A model generated the notes under the pieces. That model saw only the letters and a program-made list of their open reading frames with translations. It searched no databases and was not told the origin of the DNA. Positions 52,910 to 61,326 of a DNA stretch of 64,000 nucleotides are shown in pieces. The stretch is from Candidatus Zipacnadia bacterium (GTDB lineage Bacteria > Armatimonadota > Zipacnadia > Zipacnadales > UBA5352). The first letter of the stretch is position 1. Every line of letters starts with the position of its first letter. The stretch spans positions 95,139 through 159,138 of the forward strand of contig JALGSU010000009.1 of the NCBI GenBank assembly GCA_029821735.1. Reading direction: 5' to 3'. The position numbers and the translations under genes were made by a program.

Positions 52910-54361
52910 TCATTCCGCGAAGCCGGTTTCAGGGCGTGGCGGCCAGTGCCGTGAGCCCTGCTGCAGAGGCAGTGTGTCACTGCTCTCAAGCACCCAATTG
53001 AGCAGCCGGTCGCGGAGTTGGGTGCGCACCTCGCCGTAATCCTCATGCGAAGCCACATTCACGACAGCATCCGGGTCGCGACGTAAGTCGAACAGCTCGT
53101 CCACGTCGTTTGTGCAGTATATGTACTGGAAATCGCGGGTGCGGATCATGGCGCAGCGGCTGAGGGAGACGTCAGGGTTCTGGTTGACGATATCCCTGCG
53201 CTTGGCGTACCAGTTTTCCGGTGAAAGGCCCTCAATTCCCCAATGGTGTTCCCCCGCCAGTCTACCGCCTTCGGCGAACACGGCATCTCGATACACATCC
53301 CCATCACCGGTGATCGCAGGAACGAGGCTTTGCCCCAGTTGGTGGTGCTTTGGCTGCAAGCCGACGAGTTCCATCAGCGTGGCGTAGAGGTCGTTCATCT
53401 CGCACAAACCATCTACCTCGCCTGACGCCGTTCCGGGCACCCGGAAGATCAGCGGAACGCGAAGCAGACAGTCCTCGAAGCCGTAGGGGCATTTCTCTAC
53501 CATGCCGTAGTCACCCGCGTAATCACCGTGATCCGAGAACGCAACCACGATCGTGTCTTCCTCCAGCCTGCGTTCGGCAAGCTTGTCCAGGATCCGTCCG
53601 AGCTGCGCGTCGACGCGACTGACCATGCCGAAATAGACGGCTTTGATCTCGCGGCAGTCAGCTTCATCAACCCCATTCGGGAACGCGAAATCCCGATACA
53701 GCTTGCGGTAGGCCCGCTTGCTCTCCCCCTCAACGGGGGGAATTGCGGTCGGAAGCGCGTCGCGGTCATGCATGGAGAAGTACGGCTCCTCGGCCACGTA
53801 CCAAGGGTGGGCGAAGCTCAGCGGCAGGAGCAGACACCAGGGCTGGTCGTGGTCCTCGTCCAGGAACTGCAGAGCGCTCTCGGTATGGGCCCAATCTCCA
53901 TCGTGGCACTCGCCCTCGCGGAGCCCGTGATACATCGCGGGCGTCAGCCGCTCTGATGTCGGCGATGGCACAACACGTGTGGTCTCCCGATCAGGCTGCA
54001 GCCGCGCACCCCACTCGTCGAAGCACTCCGCGGCGAAGTCAGGAGCGATCAGGTCGTTCTTACCGAACACGACGTTCCGATAGCCTGCCTCCTTGAGATC
54101 CTGGAACAGGTTGCGCTCATCTTCCTGCAGCAGGTGCCATATCGACCGATGCCCATGAGTGTGCGGGTAGAGCCCCGTGAACATTGAGCACCGACTTGGG
54201 GTGCAATAGGCCATCTGCGCGTAGGCATACGTGAAGGTGACTCCTTCGGCACGGAGTCGGTCGAAGTTTGGGGTCACCGCCCGCGTCTCAGGCGGTCCGT
54301 AGATGGCGTCGCCACGCACGGTTTCGGGCAGAAAGAGAAGAATATTCGGTCGCTTGCTCAT
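52910..54361 (-). CDS. Sulfatase (CxPSR type)
   Basis: This 483-residue sulfatase has the formylglycine signature CTPSR with Cys53 (AYCTPSRCSMFTG), followed by GLYPHTHGHRS. C-terminal metal and substrate residues are in VAFSDHGDYAGDYGM (~290-304). The usual N-terminal Asp-Asp pair is replaced by LPETVRGDAIYG (Glu13, Asp18), the alternative form seen in a subset of sulfatases and phosphatase-like relatives. No signal peptide is visible, which is unusual for a glycan sulfatase; it may act in the cytoplasm or leave by another route. Activity needs a formylglycine-generating enzyme, not encoded here. AGGGAG precedes the ATG. Confidence 0.9.
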   Translation of the reverse strand: MSKRPNILLFLPETVRGDAIYGPPETRAVTPNFDRLRAEGVTFTYAYAQMAYCTPSRCSMFTGLYPHTHGHRSIWHLLQEDERNLFQDLKEAGYRNVVFGKNDLIAPDFAAECFDEWGARLQPDRETTRVVPSPTSERLTPAMYHGLREGECHDGDWAHTESALQFLDEDHDQPWCLLLPLSFAHPWYVAEEPYFSMHDRDALPTAIPPVEGESKRAYRKLYRDFAFPNGVDEADCREIKAVYFGMVSRVDAQLGRILDKLAERRLEEDTIVVAFSDHGDYAGDYGMVEKCPYGFEDCLLRVPLIFRVPGTASGEVDGLCEMNDLYATLMELVGLQPKHHQLGQSLVPAITGDGDVYRDAVFAEGGRLAGEHHWGIEGLSPENWYAKRRDIVNQNPDVSLSRCAMIRTRDFQYIYCTNDVDELFDLRRDPDAVVNVASHEDYGEVRTQLRDRLLNWVLESSDTLPLQQGSRHWPPRPETGFAE

Positions 54362-54612
54362 GGTTGCTCCCTGTGTTCTGACTGGCCCATCAGAGATGTT
54401 GTCCTCCCCTGGAGGCGGCCCAAGTGCCATGTTAATGCTGTCGGCGCCCGGACGCAATAGGGGGCAGTGAAATGGGCGGCAGAATTGCGCACACCCGACA
54501 GTGGAGGAGGCCGTGGTGATCGCGGCGCGCAGAGGTGGGGAGCGCCTGATTGCCGAATGAGAGAGCCGCCACACCCAGGACCAGAGATGAGACATGCTTG
54601 GAGCGAAGACGC

Positions 54613-56586
54613 ATGAAGATGATACACCCGCTTGTCCTCGCCATACCTCTGTGCGCGGTCTATTCCGTCGGTGGCTCTGCCGACGCAGCAGAACTGGTGC
54701 TCGTGCAGGACGGGGCCCCGATGGCTGTGATCGGGATCCATGCGGAAGCGAGCATCATCGAGCGCGAGGCCGCTGATGACCTCCAGACGCACCTGCGCAT
54801 GGCATCCGGCGCCGACGTCGACATCATCGAGACAACGGACGTGGGGACGCTGCCCGCCGACAAGGTACACCTGATCGTAGGTGCACAGCTTGCCCGTGAC
54901 CTCGGCGTGGACACAGAGGACCTTGAGCCGGAGGAGTACGTCGTGAGGACCGTCGGCAACCGCATCGTCTTCGCGGGCCATGATCTCGGTGAAGGCGGGG
55001 GCGATGCCAGCTCAACCGTTCGTGAGTCGGCAGCCACCGTCTGGGCGGTCGGCTGGTTCCTCGACCACCAGATGGGAGTGCGCTGGCTCTGGCCAGGTGA
55101 GACGGGCACTTACGTTCCCGCACGGGACACGATCGTAGCACCCGAACTGGATGTGCGAGAGAAGCCTTTCCTGGAGCAGCGCAAGCTGCGGGTCCAGGTC
55201 CATGCCAGCCCGAGCACTGAGGGGGCTCGTCTGCTCACCGACGCCCAGCGTTTGCAGCTAGTGGATGAGACCACGCAGTGGAAGCACCGCCACCAGATGG
55301 GGCGTCGCTCTACCTTCAAGTTCGGGCATGCTTTCGGGCCTTGGTGGGAGAAGTACAATGCGGAGTTCCCGGACTACTTCGCGACAGCCCCCGAGGGTCG
55401 CACGGTCAAGAAGACGAACCGGGCCAAGCTGTGTGTCTCCAACCCGGCTGTTGCTGAGCGGATCATGGAGGAATGGCGGGCTGCTGGCTCGCCAGACAAC
55501 TGGAACGTCTGCCCCAACGACGGTTCTGGCTTCTGCACCTGCGACGACTGCCGCGCGATGGACATCCCCGCTGACCAGGCCCCAGAGGACGTCTGGTCTG
55601 GTAAGGCCAATCTGACCGCCCGCTATGTCAAGTTCTGGAACGGCCTGATCACCGCGATGCGGGAGGAGAACCCGAACGCGACGATCTCCAGCTACGCCTA
55701 CAGCTGCTACCGGGAGCCGCCGGAGGGCCTAGCGCTCAACCCGGGCATCGTCCTGGGGATGGTGCATACCTACCACTCCTTCGACGAGTGGAAGGCGTGG
55801 AGCGACGCCGGTGCGCAGCTCTTCCTGCGCCCCAACTGGTGGCACATGGGCGGCCCGGCCCCGCACATTCCACTGCATAGCCAGGGCGAGTACTTCCTCT
55901 TTGCGCGCGAGCACTCGATGATCGGCTACGACTTCGACTCCCTGATCGGCTCCTGGGGAACCCAGGGGCCACTCTACTACCTCATCACGAGGCTCAGCAG
56001 CCGCAGTGACTTGACAGTGGACGATGTGATCGAGGAATACTGCTCAGCATTTGGCGCAGCGACGCCGATGCTGCGCGAGTACATAGCGTTCTGGGACGAG
56101 TTCGCCGACCGCGCGACGTATGCGGTACCCGCAGGCGGCGCGGTCTCCGTGGATCCGAACGGGCTCTACGAGCAGACGGCGAGGAAGTACGAGATGAACA
56201 TACACCCGATCGCCAGCAGTTGGCCGATCCTGCCGGCGCTCTACACCGACGAACTGCTTGAAGAAGCCGAGGCGATCCTGACGCGCGCGGAGACCGCAGC
56301 GACCGGAGATACGCCGGAGGTCCAGGCGCGCGTGAAGTTCGTTCGCGACGGCCTGCAGCACATGCGGCTGACGCGCGATGCTATTGCGCTCTTCGATCGC
56401 CGCTTCCGCCCCGAGGGAGCCACGGAGAACGGCTTCGCTGAGGCCGCGGCGCGGTTGCAGGACTTCCGCAGAGAGATCACGCCGCGCCACGTGGTCTGGG
56501 GCGAGACGATCAACAACTACGAGATCAGGCACAGGTACGCAACCGGGCTCGTGGAGGCTGGCTGGATCGAGACGGAGGGGTTGTAG
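54613..56586 (+). CDS. Exported DUF4838 protein without a binding module
   Basis: This 657-residue protein has a signal peptide (MIHPLVLAIPLCAVYSV) and GGAG upstream of an ATG-AAG-ATG double start. The N-terminal domain (~25-150; VHLIVGAQLARDLG, RIVFAGHDLG) leads to DUF4838, with NVCPNDGSGF before Cys308, Cys310 and Cys313 (CTCDDCRAMD). The helical C-terminus ends near the last stop without any CBM, making this the shortest of the four DUF4838 proteins. It is divergent from the sulfatase; the 250-bp gap should hold both promoters. Confidence 0.85.
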   Translation: MKMIHPLVLAIPLCAVYSVGGSADAAELVLVQDGAPMAVIGIHAEASIIEREAADDLQTHLRMASGADVDIIETTDVGTLPADKVHLIVGAQLARDLGVDTEDLEPEEYVVRTVGNRIVFAGHDLGEGGGDASSTVRESAATVWAVGWFLDHQMGVRWLWPGETGTYVPARDTIVAPELDVREKPFLEQRKLRVQVHASPSTEGARLLTDAQRLQLVDETTQWKHRHQMGRRSTFKFGHAFGPWWEKYNAEFPDYFATAPEGRTVKKTNRAKLCVSNPAVAERIMEEWRAAGSPDNWNVCPNDGSGFCTCDDCRAMDIPADQAPEDVWSGKANLTARYVKFWNGLITAMREENPNATISSYAYSCYREPPEGLALNPGIVLGMVHTYHSFDEWKAWSDAGAQLFLRPNWWHMGGPAPHIPLHSQGEYFLFAREHSMIGYDFDSLIGSWGTQGPLYYLITRLSSRSDLTVDDVIEEYCSAFGAATPMLREYIAFWDEFADRATYAVPAGGAVSVDPNGLYEQTARKYEMNIHPIASSWPILPALYTDELLEEAEAILTRAETAATGDTPEVQARVKFVRDGLQHMRLTRDAIALFDRRFRPEGATENGFAEAAARLQDFRREITPRHVVWGETINNYEIRHRYATGLVEAGWIETEGL

Positions 56587-56696
56587 CGGCAACGGCGGGG
56601 GGCACACCAACGACCGGCCCATCGGTGCGCCGATCGGGACACGGTCGTCACCATCGAGCGGGTGTGCGCGCGCCTCTTCGCCGAGTCAGAATCGTA

Positions 56697-56809
56697 GCAG
56701 GAAGGAGTGCCCTTCAAGGCTAATTCTCCCAATGGCATCACCCAAACGGGTGGCGGGGAGGCCGACGGTTGCTTGTGCAGGACAGCCGACCAGAGGAGGC
56801 GTTCCTGGG
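56697..56809 (+). promoter_or_regulatory. Conserved leader of Kre9-repeat surface protein gene, copy 2
   Basis: This leader aligns gap-free with 34947-35059: GCAGGAA, then TCAAGGCTAA at 56714, CACCC-AAAC-GGGTG (a five-base-pair stem), GACAGCCGACC and GAGGAGGCG. Both run 96 nt from TCAAGG to the start codon. The role is unknown; it is an RNA element candidate or duplicated flank. Confidence 0.4.
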
Positions 56810-58612
56810 ATGACGACAGCACGGTCTGCCGCAGCATCTTGCGCGATGGTGTTGGTCGCACTTGCGTTGGCCGCAGGTTTCGCGTGCGGCGATGAGACCC
56901 GCGCGATCTTCGGAACGGTCACCGACCAGGATGGTGCGCCAGTTCCTGGTGTGGCCCTGAGTTTCCACGAAGTGCTCCCCTCACAGACCACTGACCACGA
57001 CGGAGATTACCAGGTATCAGGTGCCGAGTCAGGCGAAAGCTACACGGTCGTGCCCATCAAGGCCGGCTTGGTCTTCTCACCTGCCAACCGGACGGTTACC
57101 GTCGGCTCTGGCGACGAGATGGCTAACTTCACGGCACTGGCGACGGGCAGAGCGAAACTGGCGAGCACCGGGCAGGGGGGCGACACCGGCAAGGCCGGGA
57201 TTTACTTCCCCACTGTTCTGTACCCCAACGGCGGAGAGACTTGGGAACAGGGGAAAGCCTACAACATCCGCTGGACATACGAAGGCTCAGGGCCGATGAT
57301 GATCAGCCTGAACCATGATGGGGTGTTGGTGGCAAGTATCACGAGCGGCACACCAAACGATGGCTCATTCTGGTGGAAAGTACCACCCAGTGTTCCCGCC
57401 GGCACCAAGTACGACGTGAAGATACGGGGAGCCGACAGCCCCAGCAGCGACTACTCGGATGGTCTCTTCACCATCGCAGAGACGCCGCTCGTCACCTACC
57501 CGAGTGCCGGCGGCGTAAGTTGGCGACGCGGGCAGTCATACAAGATCCAGTGGCAGGGGTTTGGCGGAAGTCACGTGAAGATCCAGCTCTACCGGGCGGG
57601 ATCGCTGAACCGGTTGATTTCGTGGTCAACGCCAAACGATGGAGCGTTCTGGTGGAATGTGCCGGCCACCCAGGCGACGGGCACAACCTTCAAGATCAAG
57701 ATCACCGGACAGAGCAAAGCGGTGGTGTATGACTTCTCGGACAAGAACTTCATCATCGCAGGCGAGCAGACGGTGACGTGGCCGACTGCTTCGGGAACAT
57801 ACTGGTTCCAGGGAACCACGAACGCCATCCAATGGACGGGCTACGTGGGCCCGAGCGTGCGGATCGAGTTGCTGAAGAACTGGTCCCTGGTGAAGGTCAT
57901 CAGCGCGGCTACCCCCAACGACGGGAGCTTCGTATGGAAGATGCCGTGGACCATGCCGGGGGGACCGGACTACCGCATTCGCGTAATCTCGGCCAATGAC
58001 CCGACTCAGAAGGACCACTCAAACAACAACTTCACAGTGGTGCCGGTGCCGCATGTTATCTACCCGAGCGCTGCGGGTGTGTGGTGGGTCAAGGACCAGG
58101 CATACGCGATCAAGTGGTCAGGGTACACATGTGCCACTGTGAATATCAGCCTCTACAAGGGTGGCACCTGGCACAGAACCATAGCGGCCAGTACAGCGAA
58201 CGATGGGAAGTTTGTCTGGAAGGTCCCTGCGGGAGAGACATCGGGGCATGACTACACGGTCGTGGTCAGAGAGGGCTGCGCGAAGCCGTCCGTCGAAGAT
58301 TCCTCTAACAACCCGTTTACCATCGCAGGCCCCCCGAAGGTCACGTTCCCGAATGAAGAGACATACATGATCGAGGGGCAGAACTACCAGATAAAGTGGA
58401 CCAACTTCCGCGGGACTACCGTCAAGATCGAGCTGCTGGACTTCGGGGTGCCCGTGGAGGTCCTGTCGCCTGGCACAGCCAACGATGGCATGTTTGTGTG
58501 GCAAGCGCAGGACGCGAAGGTCATCACGGAATCCTACACGATACGCATCACCTCCGTTCAGTACCCGTCATTCACGGATACGTCCAATGAGCACTTCGAG
58601 ATCGGTAGTTGA
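56810..58612 (+). CDS. Exported surface protein: carboxypeptidase-regulatory domain plus five Kre9/KNH-like repeats
   Basis: This 600-residue paralogue of the 35.1-kb protein has its ATG 12 bases after GAGGAGG and a signal peptide MTTARSAAASCAMVLVALAL. Residues ~29-105 are the carboxypeptidase-regulatory sandwich. Five Kre9/KNH-type repeats then begin near 130, 220, 315, 410 and 505, with motifs YPNGGETWEQGKAYNIRW, GQSYKIQWQGFGG and TPNDGSFVWKMPW. Repeats 2-4 match repeats 2-4 of the first paralogue closely; repeat 5 is extra. It is likely extracellular and adhesive or structural. The next paralogue starts 55 bp downstream. Confidence 0.83.
   Translation: MTTARSAAASCAMVLVALALAAGFACGDETRAIFGTVTDQDGAPVPGVALSFHEVLPSQTTDHDGDYQVSGAESGESYTVVPIKAGLVFSPANRTVTVGSGDEMANFTALATGRAKLASTGQGGDTGKAGIYFPTVLYPNGGETWEQGKAYNIRWTYEGSGPMMISLNHDGVLVASITSGTPNDGSFWWKVPPSVPAGTKYDVKIRGADSPSSDYSDGLFTIAETPLVTYPSAGGVSWRRGQSYKIQWQGFGGSHVKIQLYRAGSLNRLISWSTPNDGAFWWNVPATQATGTTFKIKITGQSKAVVYDFSDKNFIIAGEQTVTWPTASGTYWFQGTTNAIQWTGYVGPSVRIELLKNWSLVKVISAATPNDGSFVWKMPWTMPGGPDYRIRVISANDPTQKDHSNNNFTVVPVPHVIYPSAAGVWWVKDQAYAIKWSGYTCATVNISLYKGGTWHRTIAASTANDGKFVWKVPAGETSGHDYTVVVREGCAKPSVEDSSNNPFTIAGPPKVTFPNEETYMIEGQNYQIKWTNFRGTTVKIELLDFGVPVEVLSPGTANDGMFVWQAQDAKVITESYTIRITSVQYPSFTDTSNEHFEIGS
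57512..57625 (+). repeat. Near-identical 38-codon block in Kre9 repeats, copy 2
   Basis: This is the same block as 35759-35872 and 59351-59464. Differences are mostly synonymous, and the encoded SHVKIQLYRAGSLNRLISW is identical in all three copies. Confidence 0.85.
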
Positions 58613-58667
58613 CCGCGACCGCTGAACGAACAGGTGCTATGAGATTCGCGTGTGAGAGGCGAGGTCC

Positions 58668-58916
58668 ATGGTGAACCGCGACTTCCTGCCAAAGCACATA
58701 GCGTTGTGGGCGGCGATCAGTCTCTGCGGGCTTGTGGCGACATCCTGCCTCGCGGCTGAGACCCACTCGATCTTCGGGACGGTGACTGACGCTGAGGGCC
58801 AGCCGATTGCCGGAGTGTGCGTGGACTTCGGCGGACAGATGGGGCTGGGAAGTACAAGGCAACTGGCGCAGCCGAAGGTGAGAGCTACACAATCGTGCCT
58901 GTCAAAGCCGGCATGA
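58668..58916 (+). CDS. Kre9-repeat surface protein 3, 5' part of a frame-broken gene
   Basis: This begins MVNRDFLPKHIALWAAISLC, a signal peptide, with GGCGAGGTCC before the ATG. It then encodes the start of the carboxypeptidase-regulatory domain (SIFGTVTDAEGQPIAGVCVDF). After nt 58829 the frame leaves the family sequence and stops at 58916. In both paralogues eight residues (HEVLPSQT in the 56.8-kb copy) separate the Phe from the following Thr-Asp; here only five bases remain, so a net 19 bases are missing. Its leader does not resemble those of the other two copies. Confidence 0.7.
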   Translation: MVNRDFLPKHIALWAAISLCGLVATSCLAAETHSIFGTVTDAEGQPIAGVCVDFGGQMGLGSTRQLAQPKVRATQSCLSKPA

Positions 58917-59902
58917 GCTTCTCACCCGCGAGCCGAACAATCACGGTGGGCTCCGGGGATGAGATCGCCAACTTCCGGGCAGCGGGCGGGGGCATGCTGG
59001 CGAGCACCGGGCCGGAGGGAGACGCCGCCAAGACCTTACCGAAGTACCTGCCCGTGTATGTTCTGTACCCTAACGGCGGAGAGACATGGGAGCAGGGGAA
59101 GGCCTATAACATCCGGTGGACAGAGGGAGGCTATGGGACGCTTAAGATCGCCCTATATCGTTCTCACCAGTTTCTGATGTGGATTACGGAGGACACGCCC
59201 CACGACGGGTCTTACTGGTGGAAGGTGCCAGCCAGTATGCCCCCGGACAACTCCTACAAAATCAAGATTCGCCGAGGCGCCGTGGTCGACTTTTCAGATG
59301 GATGCTTAACAATCGCGGAAGCGCCGCTGGTCACATATCCGAACGGGGCCGGCGTGAGTTGGTGGCGGGGACAGTCATACAAGATCCAGTGGCAGGGCTT
59401 CGGCGGCAGCCACGTCAAGATCCAACTCTATCGGGCGGGGTCGCTGAACCGGCTGATCTCCTGGTCAACGCCCAACGACGGCCAGTTCTGGTGGAAGCTG
59501 CCATGGACCACGACGCCGGGCCCAGACTACCGAATCCGAGTCATCTCGGCAAATGATCCGACCCAGAAGGACCACTCGAACAACAACTTCAGCGTCTCGC
59601 CTGTCAGGCACGTGAACTACCCCACCAAGGCGGGGATCACCTGGTGGCGTGGGCAGACGTACACTGTCAAGTGGTCAGGCTTCACGGAGAGCACGGTGAG
59701 AATTGTGCTCACGCAGGGCGGATTCACGGTCAAGGATCTCTCGAGCGCCACGGCTAACGATGGCCGCTTCGTCTGGAAGGTGTCCGACGACGTGCCGGCC
59801 GGCGGGGACTACCGGATTGCCGTAATGGAATACCCAACCAAGGGTTTCGGGGAAGGTGACGTGTCGGACAATCCGTTCCAGATCTCGATTCCGCAGTATT
59901 GA
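58835..59902 (+). CDS. Kre9-repeat surface protein 3, 3' part of the frame-broken gene
   Basis: This 3' part resumes at TDGAGKYKATG in the carboxypeptidase-regulatory domain and carries three Kre9/KNH-type repeats (YPNGGETWEQGKAYNIRW; GVSWWRGQSYKIQW; GITWWRGQTYTVKW). In the middle repeat the first half matches repeat 2 of the paralogues, while from TPNDGQFWWKLPW on it matches the second half of their repeat 3. One repeat length was therefore lost at the conserved TPNDG-FWWK block. All later motifs are intact through the stop at 59902, arguing against long-term decay. The repaired protein would have ~417 residues and be exported. Confidence 0.75.
   Translation, partial: TDGAGKYKATGAAEGESYTIVPVKAGMSFSPASRTITVGSGDEIANFRAAGGGMLASTGPEGDAAKTLPKYLPVYVLYPNGGETWEQGKAYNIRWTEGGYGTLKIALYRSHQFLMWITEDTPHDGSYWWKVPASMPPDNSYKIKIRRGAVVDFSDGCLTIAEAPLVTYPNGAGVSWWRGQSYKIQWQGFGGSHVKIQLYRAGSLNRLISWSTPNDGQFWWKLPWTTTPGPDYRIRVISANDPTQKDHSNNNFSVSPVRHVNYPTKAGITWWRGQTYTVKWSGFTESTVRIVLTQGGFTVKDLSSATANDGRFVWKVSDDVPAGGDYRIAVMEYPTKGFGEGDVSDNPFQISIPQY
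59351..59464 (+). repeat. Near-identical 38-codon block in Kre9 repeats, copy 3
   Basis: This is the third copy of the block at 35759-35872 and 57512-57625. The chimeric junction of this repeat follows immediately downstream. Confidence 0.85.
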
Positions 59903-59940
59903 TGGCTAACAGGCCACCATGAGGGATGTTGGTGGACCTC

Positions 59941-59973
59941 AGGGAAGAGCGCGCGCCACGCGCGCTCTTCCCT
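59941..59973 (+). terminator. Perfect 15-bp hairpin after the Kre9-repeat tandem pair
   Basis: AGGGAAGAGCGCGCG (59941-59955) pairs perfectly with 59959-59973 around a CCA loop, 38 bp after the stop at 59902. It is followed by TTGTACTA, not a long T-run. It should end the 56.8-59.9 kb transcript. Confidence 0.75.
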
Positions 59974-60092
59974 TGTACTAAGCGGCTTGGCGCAAGAGGC
60001 AATCCATTGCGTGCGAGGAAATATCGGCTGCCGTTGCTTACCTGCCGGCGCAGCACACTACGCCGCACGACACTGAATAGGAGCGCCTGACT

Positions 60093-61265
60093 ATGCCACA
60101 GACACAGATCGCTGAGACGGATCACTTCTGGTATCGGCTTGCACCGGAGTGGCCCTATATCGACTCGCAGCGAGACAACAAAGCCTTCGGCCACACCTAT
60201 GATGAGGTCATGCTGTCGGAAGACAACGGCAACACCTGGCCACACAAACTTGCCTTCCCAAATGCTCGAAACATCACATTCAGTTGCATCCTCGAAAGCG
60301 GCAACGTGGTCTTCACCACGAGCTCCAAGCTGTACGTCACCACAGACAACCTTCAGACGTGCGAGTATGTCACGGTCAAGGACCTCGATGGCTCCGACTA
60401 TATCCCGCACACCGCGCACGATCCGGATCGCCCCGGCTGGTATTTCCACACCCTCCCGGGCGTCAACTCGTGGGATGTGAACGGCACGGAGATGCTGGTC
60501 TGGGGGAACTACTGCAACGTCGTGGGCGGCGCGGCCCCCGTGAACATCTATTACTCCATCGACGGCGGCCAGACCGTGAAGATCGCCTACGCGTTCGGAC
60601 AGAACCTCCGCACACGCGACAATGGCTCTCCGGGCGGCAGTGCTGACGGCACGCTGCTGGGGAACCCCGACAACCCAGTCTGTGCCAGGCACGTGCACGC
60701 GGTGGCCTACAACCCGGTCGAGGACGCTTTCTACGCCTGCACTGGTGACGGCACCAGGGAGCAGGGCCACGAGTGCCATTGGCTGAGAGGCACGTACGAG
60801 CACGACGCGGATCGGTGGGATTGGCAGGTTATCATCTCGGATTATTCGAACTCGCGCTACAAGGCCGGCGGGATCACTTTCGTTGACGGAGAGCTCTACT
60901 GGATCAGTGACTCGAATGGACCCGAGCCTCACGACCGGGGCATCTTCCGGTGCGCGCCCGAGGACTTGGCCCGTCCCGAAGCGCATACGCTCCTGTTCAA
61001 CCCGCAGGTTGAGTCCGGCAACATGATAATCCAGGACGACGTGATTCTCGCCTCGCACTGCGCGCCCGCGTCCCCGATGGACACAGGTATCATTGTCTCC
61101 ACCGATGCGGGTGAAACGTGGGCGCAGTATGACCTCAAAGAGTTCGGCAAGCGATCGCCAACTCGTTTCCATGAGAAGAACAGCGAAGGCTGGTTCCGCA
61201 TGGACTTGAGGTCGGGGTGGGTCGAGTACGCCGACGTGCTCTTCATTAAGCCGAAGGAAAGCTGA
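60093..61265 (+). CDS. BNR/sialidase-like beta-propeller protein
   Basis: This 390-residue protein starts after AGGAGCGCCTGACT. Two clear Asp-box (BNR) motifs are present, SEDNGNTW (~42-49) and STDAGETW (~341-348), with intermediate blades resembling YSIDGGQTV (~150-158). The sialidase arginine triad cannot be recognised, so neuraminidase activity is not supported. No signal peptide is visible, odd for this family, which is usually exported. It may be a cytoplasmic sugar-binding propeller or use another export route. It is 61 bp upstream of the exported TIM-barrel gene and probably in the same operon. Confidence 0.75.
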   Translation: MPQTQIAETDHFWYRLAPEWPYIDSQRDNKAFGHTYDEVMLSEDNGNTWPHKLAFPNARNITFSCILESGNVVFTTSSKLYVTTDNLQTCEYVTVKDLDGSDYIPHTAHDPDRPGWYFHTLPGVNSWDVNGTEMLVWGNYCNVVGGAAPVNIYYSIDGGQTVKIAYAFGQNLRTRDNGSPGGSADGTLLGNPDNPVCARHVHAVAYNPVEDAFYACTGDGTREQGHECHWLRGTYEHDADRWDWQVIISDYSNSRYKAGGITFVDGELYWISDSNGPEPHDRGIFRCAPEDLARPEAHTLLFNPQVESGNMIIQDDVILASHCAPASPMDTGIIVSTDAGETWAQYDLKEFGKRSPTRFHEKNSEGWFRMDLRSGWVEYADVLFIKPKES

Positions 61266-61326
61266 TCAGCCGGGCAACGTGGGCAACCAGTTGGGCAAGA
61301 GCAATCACAGCAGCAAGGGCGGCATC

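Noticed and set aside
20452..58834. Programmed frameshifting or translational bypassing at the five breaks
   Set aside because: No slippery heptamers were found at the junctions. In bypassing, extra bases are skipped, whereas here conserved residues are absent from the DNA.
35759..59590. CRISPR or mobile-element repeats
   Set aside because: The repeats are in-frame protein modules of the Kre9-type genes, not short spaced DNA repeats; no transposase or terminal inverted repeats were found.
59754..61172. 472-codon antisense frame over the BNR propeller
   Set aside because: The plus strand carries two Asp boxes and a ribosome site; the antisense product has no domain features.
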